64,000 nt of DNA, from NCBI RefSeq assembly GCF_050611725.1, contig NZ_JBODJB010000001.1:2418001-2482000 (forward strand), written 5' to 3'. The stretch comes from Ferruginibacter sp050611725. GTDB taxonomy: Bacteria > Bacteroidota > Bacteroidia > Chitinophagales > Chitinophagaceae. Shown one piece after another: positions 17,976-27,900 of this stretch. Both the position numbers and the translations under genes were made by a program. The notes under the pieces were generated by a model, which was not told the origin of the DNA, made no database searches, and saw only the letters and a list, made by a program, of their open reading frames with translations. Every line of letters starts with the position of its first letter. The stretch's first letter is position 1.

Positions 17976-18413
17976 ATGAACAAAAAAGTTTCCGACGTAC
18001 TTTCAAGAAAAGGAATCAGTTTAATTTCTGTTACCCCCGATACATTGGTTTATGATGCCCTCAAGATCATGTCTGACAAAAACATAGGTGCTGTAATGGT
18101 TTTATCAGGAGATGAATATGTGGGGATAGTAACCGAAAGGCATTATGCCCGTAAAGTAGTTTTAAATCACAAAGCTTCTACCAATACTGCAGTGTCGGAG
18201 ATCATGGCAACAGATTTTCCTGTTGTTACTCCTTCCGATAAAGTTGACCATTGTATGGAGTTGATGTCTGATAGAAATATTCGTTACTTACCCGTATTTG
18301 AAAATGGAAAAGTGCTCGGAATTCTATCTATCAACGATCTAGTAAAAGAAGTGATTCTCTCACAACAGGAAACCATCAGCCATCTAACCAATTATTTACA
18401 TGCCGGACAATAA
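17976..18413 (+). CDS. Two-CBS-domain protein
   Basis: 145 residues from the ATG at 17976; the open frame upstream runs through the tRNA gene and is not coding. Two CBS motifs fill the protein: residues about 10-65 (ISVTPDTLVYDALKIMSDKNIGAVMVL...YVGIVTERHYARKVV) and about 75-130 (ATDFPVVTPSDKVDHCMELMSDRNIRYLPVFENGKVLGILSINDLVKEVI). CBS pairs bind adenosine nucleotides and usually regulate a partner protein; stand-alone copies have no known single role. The last 14 bases overlap the start of msrA, so the two are translated together. Confidence 0.92.
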   Translation: MNKKVSDVLSRKGISLISVTPDTLVYDALKIMSDKNIGAVMVLSGDEYVGIVTERHYARKVVLNHKASTNTAVSEIMATDFPVVTPSDKVDHCMELMSDRNIRYLPVFENGKVLGILSINDLVKEVILSQQETISHLTNYLHAGQ

Positions 18414-18948
18414 TTTATCGGTTGCCACATTGGGCAATGGTTGTTTTTGGTGCACCGAAGCTGTCTTTCAACAATTAAATGGCGTTACAAAAGTTGTGAG
18501 TGGCTATAGTGGCGGCAGTGTCGAAAATCCCACTTATAAGCAGGTATGTACCGGCACTACCGGTCATGCAGAATGTTTGCAAATAACATACGATCCTTCT
18601 GTTATCAGCTTTGAGGAATTGCTGGAAGTATTTTGGAAAACACACGACCCTACTACATTAAATCGTCAGGGCAATGATGTGGGTACACAATACCGCAGTG
18701 TGGTTTTCTATCATAATGATGAACAGAAAGTAAAAACGGAACAATACATTGCACAATTAACAGCCAATCATACATACAGCGATCCTATTGTTACTACATT
18801 AGAGAAATACACAATTTTTTATCCTGCGGAAGATTATCATCAAAACTATTTCAATCTAAATGGTGATGAAGTCCCCTATTGTCGTTTTGTAGTAAGACCA
18901 AAGGTGGAGAAATTTCAAAAAATGTTTAAGGATAAGATCAAGCACTAA
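18400..18948 (+). CDS. msrA: Peptide methionine sulfoxide reductase MsrA
   Basis: 182 residues. Reduces the S form of methionine sulfoxide in proteins or free methionine sulfoxide. The catalytic motif GCFWC is at 14-18, with Cys15 the nucleophile. Other family segments are VVSGYSGGSVENPTYKQVCTGTTGHAECLQITYDP, FWKTHDPTTLNRQGNDVGTQYRS and FYPAEDYHQNYFNLN. Length is normal for a single-domain MsrA, without a fused MsrB. It starts inside the 3' end of the CBS gene (14-base overlap). It ends seven bases before the stop of the convergent gene. Confidence 0.96.
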   Translation: MPDNNLSVATLGNGCFWCTEAVFQQLNGVTKVVSGYSGGSVENPTYKQVCTGTTGHAECLQITYDPSVISFEELLEVFWKTHDPTTLNRQGNDVGTQYRSVVFYHNDEQKVKTEQYIAQLTANHTYSDPIVTTLEKYTIFYPAEDYHQNYFNLNGDEVPYCRFVVRPKVEKFQKMFKDKIKH

Positions 18949-18955
18949 TTAGCCA

Positions 18956-20614
18956 CTACTCTTTTTTAACGTTTCGAAGCTCCAGTAAGTTTAAACTGTT
19001 AGGATGAAAATTTTTGACATTGGTTTGGGCAAGGTGAATGACCATATCATACCACAGCGGTACTACCGGTGCATTTTCAATAACCATTCTATCCATTTGC
19101 TGATATAATTTGTATCGAAGAGAATCGTTCCTTTCAGCAATAGATCTTTCATACAATTCATCGTAGGTTTTATTATTGAACCTTGTATAATTTGGCGGAG
19201 CCGGATTCTTACTATAAAAAAGACTTAGATAATTTTCTGCATCCGGATAATCAGCTATCCAGCTCCCTCTAAAGAATAAGGCCTGCTGCTTAGACGTTTG
19301 TTGTAATAACAAGCTTTTCTGTATTGTTTCCACTTGTATTTTAATCCCTATGTGCTGCAACTCATTTGCAATATAACTGCCGAGATCAGCGTATATGGGA
19401 ATGGTCAATAACTTAATCACAGGCAGGTCTTTCCCATCAGGAAAACCGGCTTCTTTCAATAGCTGCTTTGCTCTCGCTACATCATAACTATATCCAACAA
19501 ACGAAGGATCAAATGAAGGAATGCCCTTAGGGACAAATCCATTTTCTGCTGAAGTACCGATAGAATTACGCAGGTAAAGGATCATCTTCCTTCTATCAAA
19601 ACCATAATTAATGGCTTGTCTTATTTTTTGTAAACGCAAAGGAGAGTTTTTCACCAATACATTATTGGTATCTACCAACATCCCTAAATATTCAATATTG
19701 AGATAAGGAGATTTTTTAAAGTTGATCTTACCGCTCCACTCCTTTTTAAGATTCCCGGTTTTCGTAAGAATTTCATCTTTAAAAGATGCATCCAGGTCAT
19801 TGATAAAATCCAGTCTGTGTTGTTGAAACTCTAAGAACTCTGTTGCCTTACTATCAAAAAAAGAAACCTTTATCCCATCTAGATATGGTAGTCGATTACC
19901 TTGCTCATCTTTTTCAAAATAATTGTCATTCTTCTTTAAAACCAATGCCTGTCCTTCTTCCCAAGCTACAAACTGAAACGGGCCGGTACCAACCGGGTGG
20001 CGGCGAAAATCATTCCCGTATTTTTCTACTGCCTCCTTTGGAACAATAGAACAATACTGCATACTCAAAATACCCAGCACAGGATAAAATGGTTTGATCA
20101 ATTTCAATTGAAAGGTAGAATCGTTTAAAGCTGTAAATGCATTTATCGTATCCACTCTGTTATTAAATATCCAAGCACCCGGACTTGCAACAGACTTATC
20201 AATAATTCTTTTAAAACTATATACGACATCATTCGCATTCAGCAACCTGCCTTTTCCGCTAGCAAAACAAGGATCGTTATGAAAACTCACATCAGTTCTT
20301 AAATGAAAAACAATAGAGAGATTATCTTCACTGATGGCCCAGCTTTTTGCAAGTGAAGGCACAAGTTGTAAGCTACTATCAATCTCTAGCAAAGTATTGT
20401 ATAACTGATGTACGGGCCATACAATAGCCTGATTTTTTGCAAAGGCAGGATCTAAAGAGGCAATGCCGGATTGTTCGTTGTAATGAAATATCTTTTTATC
20501 GGGATGTTGATGGGTTTTGCAGGAACTAAAGAATGAAAAGTGAAAAATAAAAAATAAAAAGTATAGCAGTCGGTAGCTACGGTTTATTATGATATTATTA
20601 TATGAATGGTTCAT
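18956..20614 (-). CDS. Peptide/oligopeptide ABC transporter substrate-binding lipoprotein (SBP family 5)
   Basis: 552 residues from the ATG at 20614 (the TTG three codons up is less likely). The signal peptide is long and Phe-rich (LLYFLFFIFHFSFFSSC) with lipid Cys32. The mature part follows SBP family 5: NEQSGIASLDPAFAKNQAIVWPVHQLYNTLLEID, LAKSWAISEDNLSIVFHLRTDVSFHNDP, HPVGTGPFQFVAWEEGQALVLKKNDNYF, QAINYGFDRRKMI, and a closing RSIAERNDSLRYKLYQQMDRMVIENAPVVPLWYDM. It would deliver peptides to an ABC importer, but no permease genes are next to it. The signal-peptide DNA shares an inverted 17-base string with the divergent M1 peptidase gene. Confidence 0.9.
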   Translation of the reverse strand: MNHSYNNIIINRSYRLLYFLFFIFHFSFFSSCKTHQHPDKKIFHYNEQSGIASLDPAFAKNQAIVWPVHQLYNTLLEIDSSLQLVPSLAKSWAISEDNLSIVFHLRTDVSFHNDPCFASGKGRLLNANDVVYSFKRIIDKSVASPGAWIFNNRVDTINAFTALNDSTFQLKLIKPFYPVLGILSMQYCSIVPKEAVEKYGNDFRRHPVGTGPFQFVAWEEGQALVLKKNDNYFEKDEQGNRLPYLDGIKVSFFDSKATEFLEFQQHRLDFINDLDASFKDEILTKTGNLKKEWSGKINFKKSPYLNIEYLGMLVDTNNVLVKNSPLRLQKIRQAINYGFDRRKMILYLRNSIGTSAENGFVPKGIPSFDPSFVGYSYDVARAKQLLKEAGFPDGKDLPVIKLLTIPIYADLGSYIANELQHIGIKIQVETIQKSLLLQQTSKQQALFFRGSWIADYPDAENYLSLFYSKNPAPPNYTRFNNKTYDELYERSIAERNDSLRYKLYQQMDRMVIENAPVVPLWYDMVIHLAQTNVKNFHPNSLNLLELRNVKKE

Positions 20615-20662
20615 TAAATACAATAAAAGAAAACTAAATTAGCATATAATAAACAAACAGTA

Positions 20663-22351
20663 ATGAAACATTTATTAAGAGGCCTACTTGTTTTTCATTT
20701 TTCATTTTTCACTTTTCATTATTCCAATGCTCAATTTACTCATGCTGATACATTACGTGGAACTAATGGACCGGGAAGAGATTGGTGGGATGTGTTGAGC
20801 TATAATGTGAATGTAGAATTTAATTTGGAGGATAGTACTATAAGTGGATACAATAACATTGAGTTCAGAGTTTTAAAAAACAAAGGATATATACAGATTG
20901 ATTTGCAATCTCCCTTAATGATTGATAGTGTACAACACAGTTTTCCTTCATCCGTAAATAAACCGGGTATGACAAAAATTTATGGAACAGCGATGTATTA
21001 TAAGGGTGATATTAAAAATGACGGGAATGCATATTTTATAAACATTGGCACACATAAACCGAAAACTACTGAATACCTAACTATTTACTATCACGGCAAA
21101 CCACGTATTGCTATTCACCCACCATGGGATGGCGGCCTCATTTGGAAAAGAGACAAGAACAATAACCCTTGGATCAGTGTTGCCTGCCAAGGTTTAGGTG
21201 CCAGCGCATGGTATCCTTGTAAAGATTATCAGGGAGATGAACCCGATAAAGGCGCTTCATTTACTACTACACTACCCGATTCTTTAACCGTTGTTTCTAA
21301 CGGCAGACTTATCGGTAAAAGAAGCAGAGAAGGTATTACTACTACAACATGGGAAGTAAAAAATCCGATCAACAGTTACAACCTCGTGCCATACATCGGC
21401 AAGTATGTACACTTTGGCGAAACATACAAAGGCCTGAAAGGCAATCTGGATATGGATTACTGGGTATTAGATTATAATCTTGAAAAAGCCAAAGAACATT
21501 TTAAAGATGCCAAAAGAATGATGAAAGCATTTGAATACTGGTTTGGCCCCTATCCCTTTTATGAAGATGGCTATAAGTTAATAGATGCTCCCCACCTCGG
21601 CATGGAACACCAAAGCGGTATTGCTTACGGCAATGCATACCTGAACGGCTATCATGGTCAAGACCTGAGTAACAGTGGTTGGGGGCTTAAATGGGATTTT
21701 ATTATTATACATGAAAGCGGCCATGAATGGTTTGGCAACAATATCACCACAAAAGATATTGCTGACATGTGGGTGCATGAAAGTTTTACCAACTACAGTG
21801 AGACTTTGTTCACTGAATATTATTACGGCAAAGAAGCAGCCAATACTTATGTGCAAGGCACAAGAGCCAATATTGAAAATAAGAATCCGATCATATCATC
21901 TTACGGAGTTAACAAAGAATCGGAAACAACAGATATGTATTACAAGGGGGCTAACATGATTCATACCATCCGACAGATCATCAACAACGATTCATTATTT
22001 AGGAAGATATTGACTGGAATGAATAAAACCTTCTATCATAAAACGGTTACTACAAAAGAAATAGAAAATTATATCAGCAAACAATCAAAGATCAATTTCA
22101 GTAAGGTATTTGACCAGTATTTAAGAAATATTGAGATACCTATTTTGGAATATAAAATTGATGGTTATAAACTTCAATACCGATGGACGAATTGCGTCAA
22201 AGGATTCAACATGCCGTTGAAGATAAATTTCAAAACCAGTCAATGGATCAAACCTACTGAAACATGGAAAACATTGAAGTCATATCCCGAAGGTGATCCT
22301 AACTTTGCTGTAGATAAAAATTTCTACATCAATACAAAAAAGGTAGAGTAA
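20663..22351 (+). CDS. M1-family zinc aminopeptidase, secreted
   Basis: 562 residues. Signal peptide about 1-23 (ends SNAQ). The zinc motif HESGH is at 350-354 with the third ligand Glu373 in WVHESF, the HEXXH-18-E spacing of M1. The exopeptidase loop is LGMEHQSGIAY at about 312-322, GMEH in place of GAMEN. The protein is short: it has the N-terminal beta domain and catalytic domain but only a small part of the C-terminal helical domain. It starts 48 bases from the divergent oligopeptide-binding lipoprotein, so the pair may process and capture peptides. The flippase gene follows after 19 bases. Confidence 0.92.
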   Translation: MKHLLRGLLVFHFSFFTFHYSNAQFTHADTLRGTNGPGRDWWDVLSYNVNVEFNLEDSTISGYNNIEFRVLKNKGYIQIDLQSPLMIDSVQHSFPSSVNKPGMTKIYGTAMYYKGDIKNDGNAYFINIGTHKPKTTEYLTIYYHGKPRIAIHPPWDGGLIWKRDKNNNPWISVACQGLGASAWYPCKDYQGDEPDKGASFTTTLPDSLTVVSNGRLIGKRSREGITTTTWEVKNPINSYNLVPYIGKYVHFGETYKGLKGNLDMDYWVLDYNLEKAKEHFKDAKRMMKAFEYWFGPYPFYEDGYKLIDAPHLGMEHQSGIAYGNAYLNGYHGQDLSNSGWGLKWDFIIIHESGHEWFGNNITTKDIADMWVHESFTNYSETLFTEYYYGKEAANTYVQGTRANIENKNPIISSYGVNKESETTDMYYKGANMIHTIRQIINNDSLFRKILTGMNKTFYHKTVTTKEIENYISKQSKINFSKVFDQYLRNIEIPILEYKIDGYKLQYRWTNCVKGFNMPLKINFKTSQWIKPTETWKTLKSYPEGDPNFAVDKNFYINTKKVE

Positions 22352-22370
22352 TTTAGCAGCAAAGAAATCT

Positions 22371-23885
22371 ATGTCGCAAATAAGAAAGCAAAGTATCATT
22401 TCCTCCGTTGTGGTGTATATAGGCTTTGCGTTGGGTTTTGTCAATACCTACTTATTTGCACGTGAAGGCGGATTTACAAAAGAGCAATACGGACTCACTG
22501 CTATATTCATTGCCATTGCCAGCTTAATGTCAACCATTGCAGGATTTGGCATGACGGCATACATTGGAAAGTTTTACCCATACTACAAAGACAATTTACC
22601 CTCAAAGAAAAATGATATGCTTACCTGGGCATTATTGGTTTCATTGATTGGCTTTTGTTTTGTTGCATTTGGCGGATATTATTTTCAAGATCTCATCATC
22701 AGAAAATTCGGCGGCAACTCTCCGGAATTAGTAAAATACTATCATTGGGTATTCCCATTCGGACTTGGGTTAACTCTTTTTGCCATCGTTGAAACTTACG
22801 CATGGCAGGTTAAAGAATCTGTATTCTCCAATTTTTTGAGAGAAGTGTTTTTCAGATTACTTACAACTATTTTAATCATACTCACCATAATTGGTGTGCT
22901 GACAGATTTTGACATCTTTGTTAAAATATATGCTTTTACATATCTAGCCACAGCATTGACCCTTATCAGCTATCTGGTTATTAAGGGGCACTTGCATCTA
23001 AGCTTTAAGGTTAGTATAGTAAGCAGAAAATTCTTCAAAAAAATAATGGCTTTGGTGTTATTCTTTTTTGGTGGCAATGTGGTCTATATGATCTCTACGG
23101 TTTTTGATTCGTTTTTAATTGCATCAGTATTAGAAGATGGACTTGCAGCCGTTGCAATTTTTACCTTAGCTCAAAATATTGCCAGTTTGGTACAAGCTCC
23201 TCAAAGAGGTGTTATCTCTTCTTCTATAGCTGCTTTATCGCAAGCATGGAAAGATAAGGACTATGGCAGAATACAACGTATCTACCAAAGATCATCCATC
23301 AACCAATTACTCTTTGCGGTTGGAATGTTTGCTTTGATATGGTTAAACTTTACAGATGGTGTTTTTACATTTCATTTACAAGAAGGCTATCTCAAAGCAA
23401 AATGGATATTCTTTTTTATTGGCCTCATGCGTATTGTAGATATGGGTACCGGCGTAAACGCACAGATACTTGCTACTTCATCTTTCTGGAAATTTGAATT
23501 TGTTACAGGACTTATTTTAGTAGGCATTACTTTACCGCTCGATTACGTTCTTACCAAATACTATTACGGCATAACCGGACCGGCAATTGCCAACCTTATT
23601 TCATTCACCATTTACAATGCGATCCGCTATTGGTTTTTGAAGAAAAAATTCAATCTCGATCCATTCAACAAAGCAACGCTTTACACACTTGTACTGGGGG
23701 TTACAACTTTTTATATCTGCCACTTTTTGTTCAATCAATACCAGGGTTTTGTATGGATCGTTATCAGAAGCACTTGTTTTGTTGCTATTTATGCGTCAGG
23801 TATATTTTTATTAAAGCTATCTGCAGATATTATCCCGGTATTGCATACCATTCAAAAACGTTTGGGCATAAAAAAAGGAGATTAA
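22371..23885 (+). CDS. Polysaccharide/lipid-linked oligosaccharide flippase (Wzx/MVF-like)
   Basis: 504 residues with about 12-14 hydrophobic helices along the whole length. The opening MSQIRKQSIISSVVVYIGFALGFVNTYLFAREGGFTKEQYGL is typical of oligosaccharide-flippase family membrane proteins in Bacteroidetes, as is GVISSSIAALSQAWKDKDYGRIQRIYQRSSINQLL. Proteins of this group move lipid-linked sugars across the inner membrane for surface polysaccharide. No glycosyltransferases are next to it, so the substrate is unknown. It is 19 bases after the M1 peptidase stop and ends within a terminator hairpin. Confidence 0.85.
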   Translation: MSQIRKQSIISSVVVYIGFALGFVNTYLFAREGGFTKEQYGLTAIFIAIASLMSTIAGFGMTAYIGKFYPYYKDNLPSKKNDMLTWALLVSLIGFCFVAFGGYYFQDLIIRKFGGNSPELVKYYHWVFPFGLGLTLFAIVETYAWQVKESVFSNFLREVFFRLLTTILIILTIIGVLTDFDIFVKIYAFTYLATALTLISYLVIKGHLHLSFKVSIVSRKFFKKIMALVLFFFGGNVVYMISTVFDSFLIASVLEDGLAAVAIFTLAQNIASLVQAPQRGVISSSIAALSQAWKDKDYGRIQRIYQRSSINQLLFAVGMFALIWLNFTDGVFTFHLQEGYLKAKWIFFFIGLMRIVDMGTGVNAQILATSSFWKFEFVTGLILVGITLPLDYVLTKYYYGITGPAIANLISFTIYNAIRYWFLKKKFNLDPFNKATLYTLVLGVTTFYICHFLFNQYQGFVWIVIRSTCFVAIYASGIFLLKLSADIIPVLHTIQKRLGIKKGD

Positions 23886-23895
23886 TATCTCCTTT
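23874..23895. terminator. Bidirectional terminator overlapping the flippase stop codon
   Basis: AAAGGAGAT, loop TAAT, ATCTCCTTT: a perfect 9-pair stem between convergent genes. The loop contains the TAA stop of the flippase gene. Confidence 0.6.
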
Positions 23896-23914
23896 CAAAA
23901 TTTCATTGTAAATT

Positions 23915-24610
23915 CTATTCTTCGGTTTTCTCTGCAGTAGCTTTGATCCTTCCCCCGGAAATGAAACGACTATTGTAATAGTTCTCATTTAAACTACTGA
24001 TCGTAACACCATCTGATGTACTGCTATGTACAAAATAATTATTCCCAAGATAAACACCTACATGGCTTACACCACCTCTTGTGTTAAAGAAAACAAGATC
24101 ACCTTCTTTTAGATCAGCTCTCTCAATTTTTTCGCTGGCCGCATACTGGTCTCTTGCTGTACGAGGAACTGTAACTGAATAAACATTATTCATCAAACCA
24201 CCGGAGAAAGCACTACAATCAACACCGGCTTTTGTACTTCCCCCATAACGGTAACGGGTAGCCCACCATTCATCTATGTATGCATACAATTTGCTATTAG
24301 TAAGCGATTCCACTTCAACATCCAGCATCATTGCATACTTAAATTGCCATGCTGCACAATCTTCTAGTTTTCTGCCTGGGGCTTCTATCTTCGCAGGCGT
24401 TTCAATAACTTTTGCAACTGTGATTTTTTCAGCTACAGGCTCACTTACCGATCCACCTCCATCAGGAACAAGTTCAATATCTTCAATAAACCTGAGGGCA
24501 ACTTTGCTGGTAGTTTTCTGGTTTAGCTTTTCCAGATTGATATTCGTCTGCGACTTTGCAGTTGTAGAAACTGCAAAACAAATGCCTAATGAAATAAATA
24601 AGTTTTTCAT
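23915..24610 (-). CDS. NlpC/P60 cell-wall endopeptidase, secreted
   Basis: 231 residues. Signal peptide about 1-20 (ends TAKSQ). An N-terminal linker to about residue 105 has no recognised domain. The NlpC/P60 catalytic domain covers about 110-225: YRYGGSTKAGVDCSAFSGG with Cys132, DLVFFNTRGGVSHVGVYLGN with His183, and YFVHSSTSDGV with His195. Such enzymes cut bonds in peptidoglycan stem peptides. It is convergent with the flippase gene and has its own promoter at 24755-24786. Confidence 0.92.
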   Translation of the reverse strand: MKNLFISLGICFAVSTTAKSQTNINLEKLNQKTTSKVALRFIEDIELVPDGGGSVSEPVAEKITVAKVIETPAKIEAPGRKLEDCAAWQFKYAMMLDVEVESLTNSKLYAYIDEWWATRYRYGGSTKAGVDCSAFSGGLMNNVYSVTVPRTARDQYAASEKIERADLKEGDLVFFNTRGGVSHVGVYLGNNYFVHSSTSDGVTISSLNENYYNSRFISGGRIKATAEKTEE

Positions 24611-24754
24611 ACGTAAAATTTGGGTTTACACGTAAGTACAACTTAATCTTTTGTTATCTGCGCCACTATTTCTCCTGATCCGTAAATACTCGTCTAATCC
24701 GTTCTAAAAGTCCTGTAATACAAACAATTATAAAAAATTTGTTTCAAACAAGCT

Positions 24755-24786
24755 GCAAAGGTAGTGCCGAAATATTGCAAAACCAA
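24755..24786 (-). promoter_or_regulatory. Promoter of the NlpC/P60 gene
   Basis: On the minus strand TTG (24784-24786), 20 bases, TACCTTTGC (24755-24763) match the Bacteroidetes -33/-7 pattern. It gives a leader of about 140 bases. Confidence 0.65.
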
Positions 24787-24873
24787 CACAATAATGTTAA
24801 CAGATTGGCAATCATTGTACTAATTCTGTGGAAAACCCAATTATTTAATGCGTCAATTGTAAACGATATTTGT

Positions 24874-24908
24874 AAAACTATGGTCGATGGTCCATAGACC
24901 ATAGTTTT
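24874..24908 (+). repeat. Perfect 12-base inverted repeat directly before the dnaE start codon
   Basis: AAAACTATGGTC (24874-24885) and GACCATAGTTTT (24897-24908) with an 11-base loop. The right arm ends at the base before the ATG of dnaE. A GATATTTG box at 24865-24872, one base off consensus, would start RNA at the left arm, so the hairpin may be the whole 5' leader. Confidence 0.6.
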
Positions 24909-27900
24909 ATGAAATTTTCACACTTACACGTTCACACACAATTTTCCTTACTGGATGGAGCTGCTTCCATCAAGAATCTATATAAAAAAGCCATTGCAGA
25001 TGGGATGCCGGCACTGGCTATTAGCGATCATGGCAACATGTTTGGTGCTTTTGAATTTGTAAAAGAAGCATACAACCACAAAAATGAAGATGGAACACTT
25101 AAGATTAAGCCCATCGTAGGTTGCGAATTTTATATCACTACCGACAGAACAAGAAATAAATTCAGTAAAGACGAAAAAGACCCCCGCCATCACCAGATAT
25201 TATTAGCAAAAAATGCCACCGGTTATAAGAATTTGGTAAAGCTTACCTCTCTTGGATACATTGAAGGCATGTACAGCAAGTACCCTCGTATCGATAAAGA
25301 ACTCATTCACAAATATCACGAAGGATTAATAGCAACCACATGTTGCTTGGGTGCGTTAGTGCCACAAACTATTTTGAAAAAAGGTGAAGCCGAAGGTGAA
25401 AACGAATTCAAATGGTGGTTGAATATTTTTCAGGACGATTATTATGTGGAGTTACAACGCCATGGTATGGCCGAGCAAGACAAGGTGAATGAAATTCTTT
25501 TAAAGTATGCAAAGAAATACAATGTAAAAGTTATTGCAAGCAATGATAGTCATTATGTAGATCAAAAAGATTTTAATGCTCACGATATTCTTCTTTGCAT
25601 CAACACCGGCGAAAAACAGGCCACCCCTGCCCTACGTGAATTTAGCGATGATGACATTTTAACTAAAGGCAAAAGATTTGCTTTTCCGAACGATCAATTC
25701 TATTTTAAAAAGACCGAAGAAATGACAAAGGTCTTTGAAGACCTGCCTGAAGCAATAGACAATACAAATGAAATAGTTTCGAAAGTAGATCTATTGGATC
25801 TTAAAAGAGATATTCTGTTACCACACTTTGTTGTGCCGGCAAATTTCAAAACACAGGACGAATATTTAGAAAGCATTACATGGGCAGGAGCAAAAGATCG
25901 TTATAAAATACTTACCCCTGAAGCAGAAGAACGTATTAGTTTTGAATTAGGTGTTATTCGTGAAATGGGATTCGCCGGCTATTTCTTAATTGTAAGCGAT
26001 TTTATCAGAGCCGGCAGAGAGATGGGGGTATTTGTCGGCCCCGGTCGTGGATCTGCGGCAGGTAGCGTGGTAGCATATTGTATTGGTATTACCAACATCG
26101 ATCCTATTAAGTACAATTTGCTTTTCGAGAGATTCTTAAATCCGGAGCGTAAGAGTATGCCCGATATTGATACGGATTTTGATGATGATGGTCGTCAGAA
26201 AGTGATCAATTATGTGGTAGAGAAATATGGTAAAAATCAGGTAGCGCAAATTATTACCTATGGTACAATGGCTGCTAAAAGTAGCATTGCCGATGTTGCA
26301 AGAGTAATGGATCTTCCTTTACCTGAGAGTCGGGCATTGACAAAACTCGTTCCTGAAAAACCGGGCATCAGTTTAAAACGTTTGCTGCATGCGCCTTATA
26401 CAAGCAAAGAAGCGAAGGATGGCGAAAAAAGTTTAGAGGAAAAAGAAGCTTTGGTTGCCGAAGATCTTGAAAATGTAAGACGGTTAAGAGAAATTCATAG
26501 CGGCACCGACCTACAAGGTATTATCCTGCAAAATGCAGAAATACTGGAAGGCTCAGTTCGTAATACCGGTATCCATGCAGCAGGTATCATCATTGCACCA
26601 AAAGATCTTACAGAACTTATTCCTGTTGCAACTTCAAAAGAAAGTGAACTTTGGTTAACGCAGATAGAAGGAAGCACTATTGAAGAAGCCGGTGTAATCA
26701 AAATGGACTTTCTTGGCTTAAAGACCCTAAGTATTTTAAAAACCGCTCTTGAACTTGTAAAAGCTAATCATGGCGTATCCATAGATATTGATAGCATTCC
26801 TTTGGATGATGAAAAAACATACGCCCTTTATCAGCATGGAGATACCAATGCAACTTTCCAGTTTGAAAGTGCCGGCATGCAAAAATATTTACGAGAATTA
26901 AAACCCGATAAATTCGACGATCTTATTGCAATGAATGCCTTGTACCGTCCGGGCCCTATTGCATACATTCCTGAATACATTGACAGAAAGCATGGTAAAA
27001 AACAGGTAGAGTTCGATCTGCCTGATATGGAAGAACATCTGAAAGAAACATACGGCATTACCGTTTATCAGGAACAGGTAATGTTACTCTCACAAAAACT
27101 TGCCGGCTTCAGTAAAGGTGATGCGGATGTATTGCGTAAAGCGATGGGTAAAAAACAAATTGCCGTCCTCAATAAGATGAAGGTGAAATTTGTTGAAGGA
27201 GCTAACGCCAAAGGGCACCCGAAAGATAAGCTGGAAAAGATCTGGACAGACTGGGAAGCATTTGCACAATATGCGTTCAATAAATCTCACTCAACATGCT
27301 ACGCTTTTGTTGCTTATCAAACTGCTTATTTAAAAGCTCATTATCCAAGTGAGTATATGGCTGCTGTACTGAATCATGCAGGCAGTATTGACAAGATCAC
27401 TTTCTTCATGGAAGAATGTAAACGCATGGGACTAAAAGTACTCGGGCCGGATATTAACGAATCGCAGAACGGCTTTGCCGTAAACCAAAAAGGTGAGATC
27501 CGTTTTGGGTTCAGCGGATTAAAAGGTGTTGGCGAAAAAGCAATTGAAGATATTATTGAAGAAAGAAACAAAGGTGGTCAGTTTAAATCCATTTTTGATC
27601 TTGCTAAACGAGTGAATCAACGTTCGGTAAATAAAAAATCTTTGGAAAGTCTTGCTTATAGTGGTGCTTTTGATTGCTTTAAGGATATCACAAGAGCGCA
27701 ATATTTTTATCAGGCTCCCGGCGATGTGTCGGGGTTAGAAAAGATCATCAAATTCGGATCTGTATTTCAATCGCAGGCAACACAATCTACCAACACGTTA
27801 TTTGGCGATATGGTAATGCCGGAAATTGAACCACCTAAATTGTCTATTTGTGAACCATGGGCTTTAATAGAACAACTCGATTATGAGAAAGAAGTAACAG

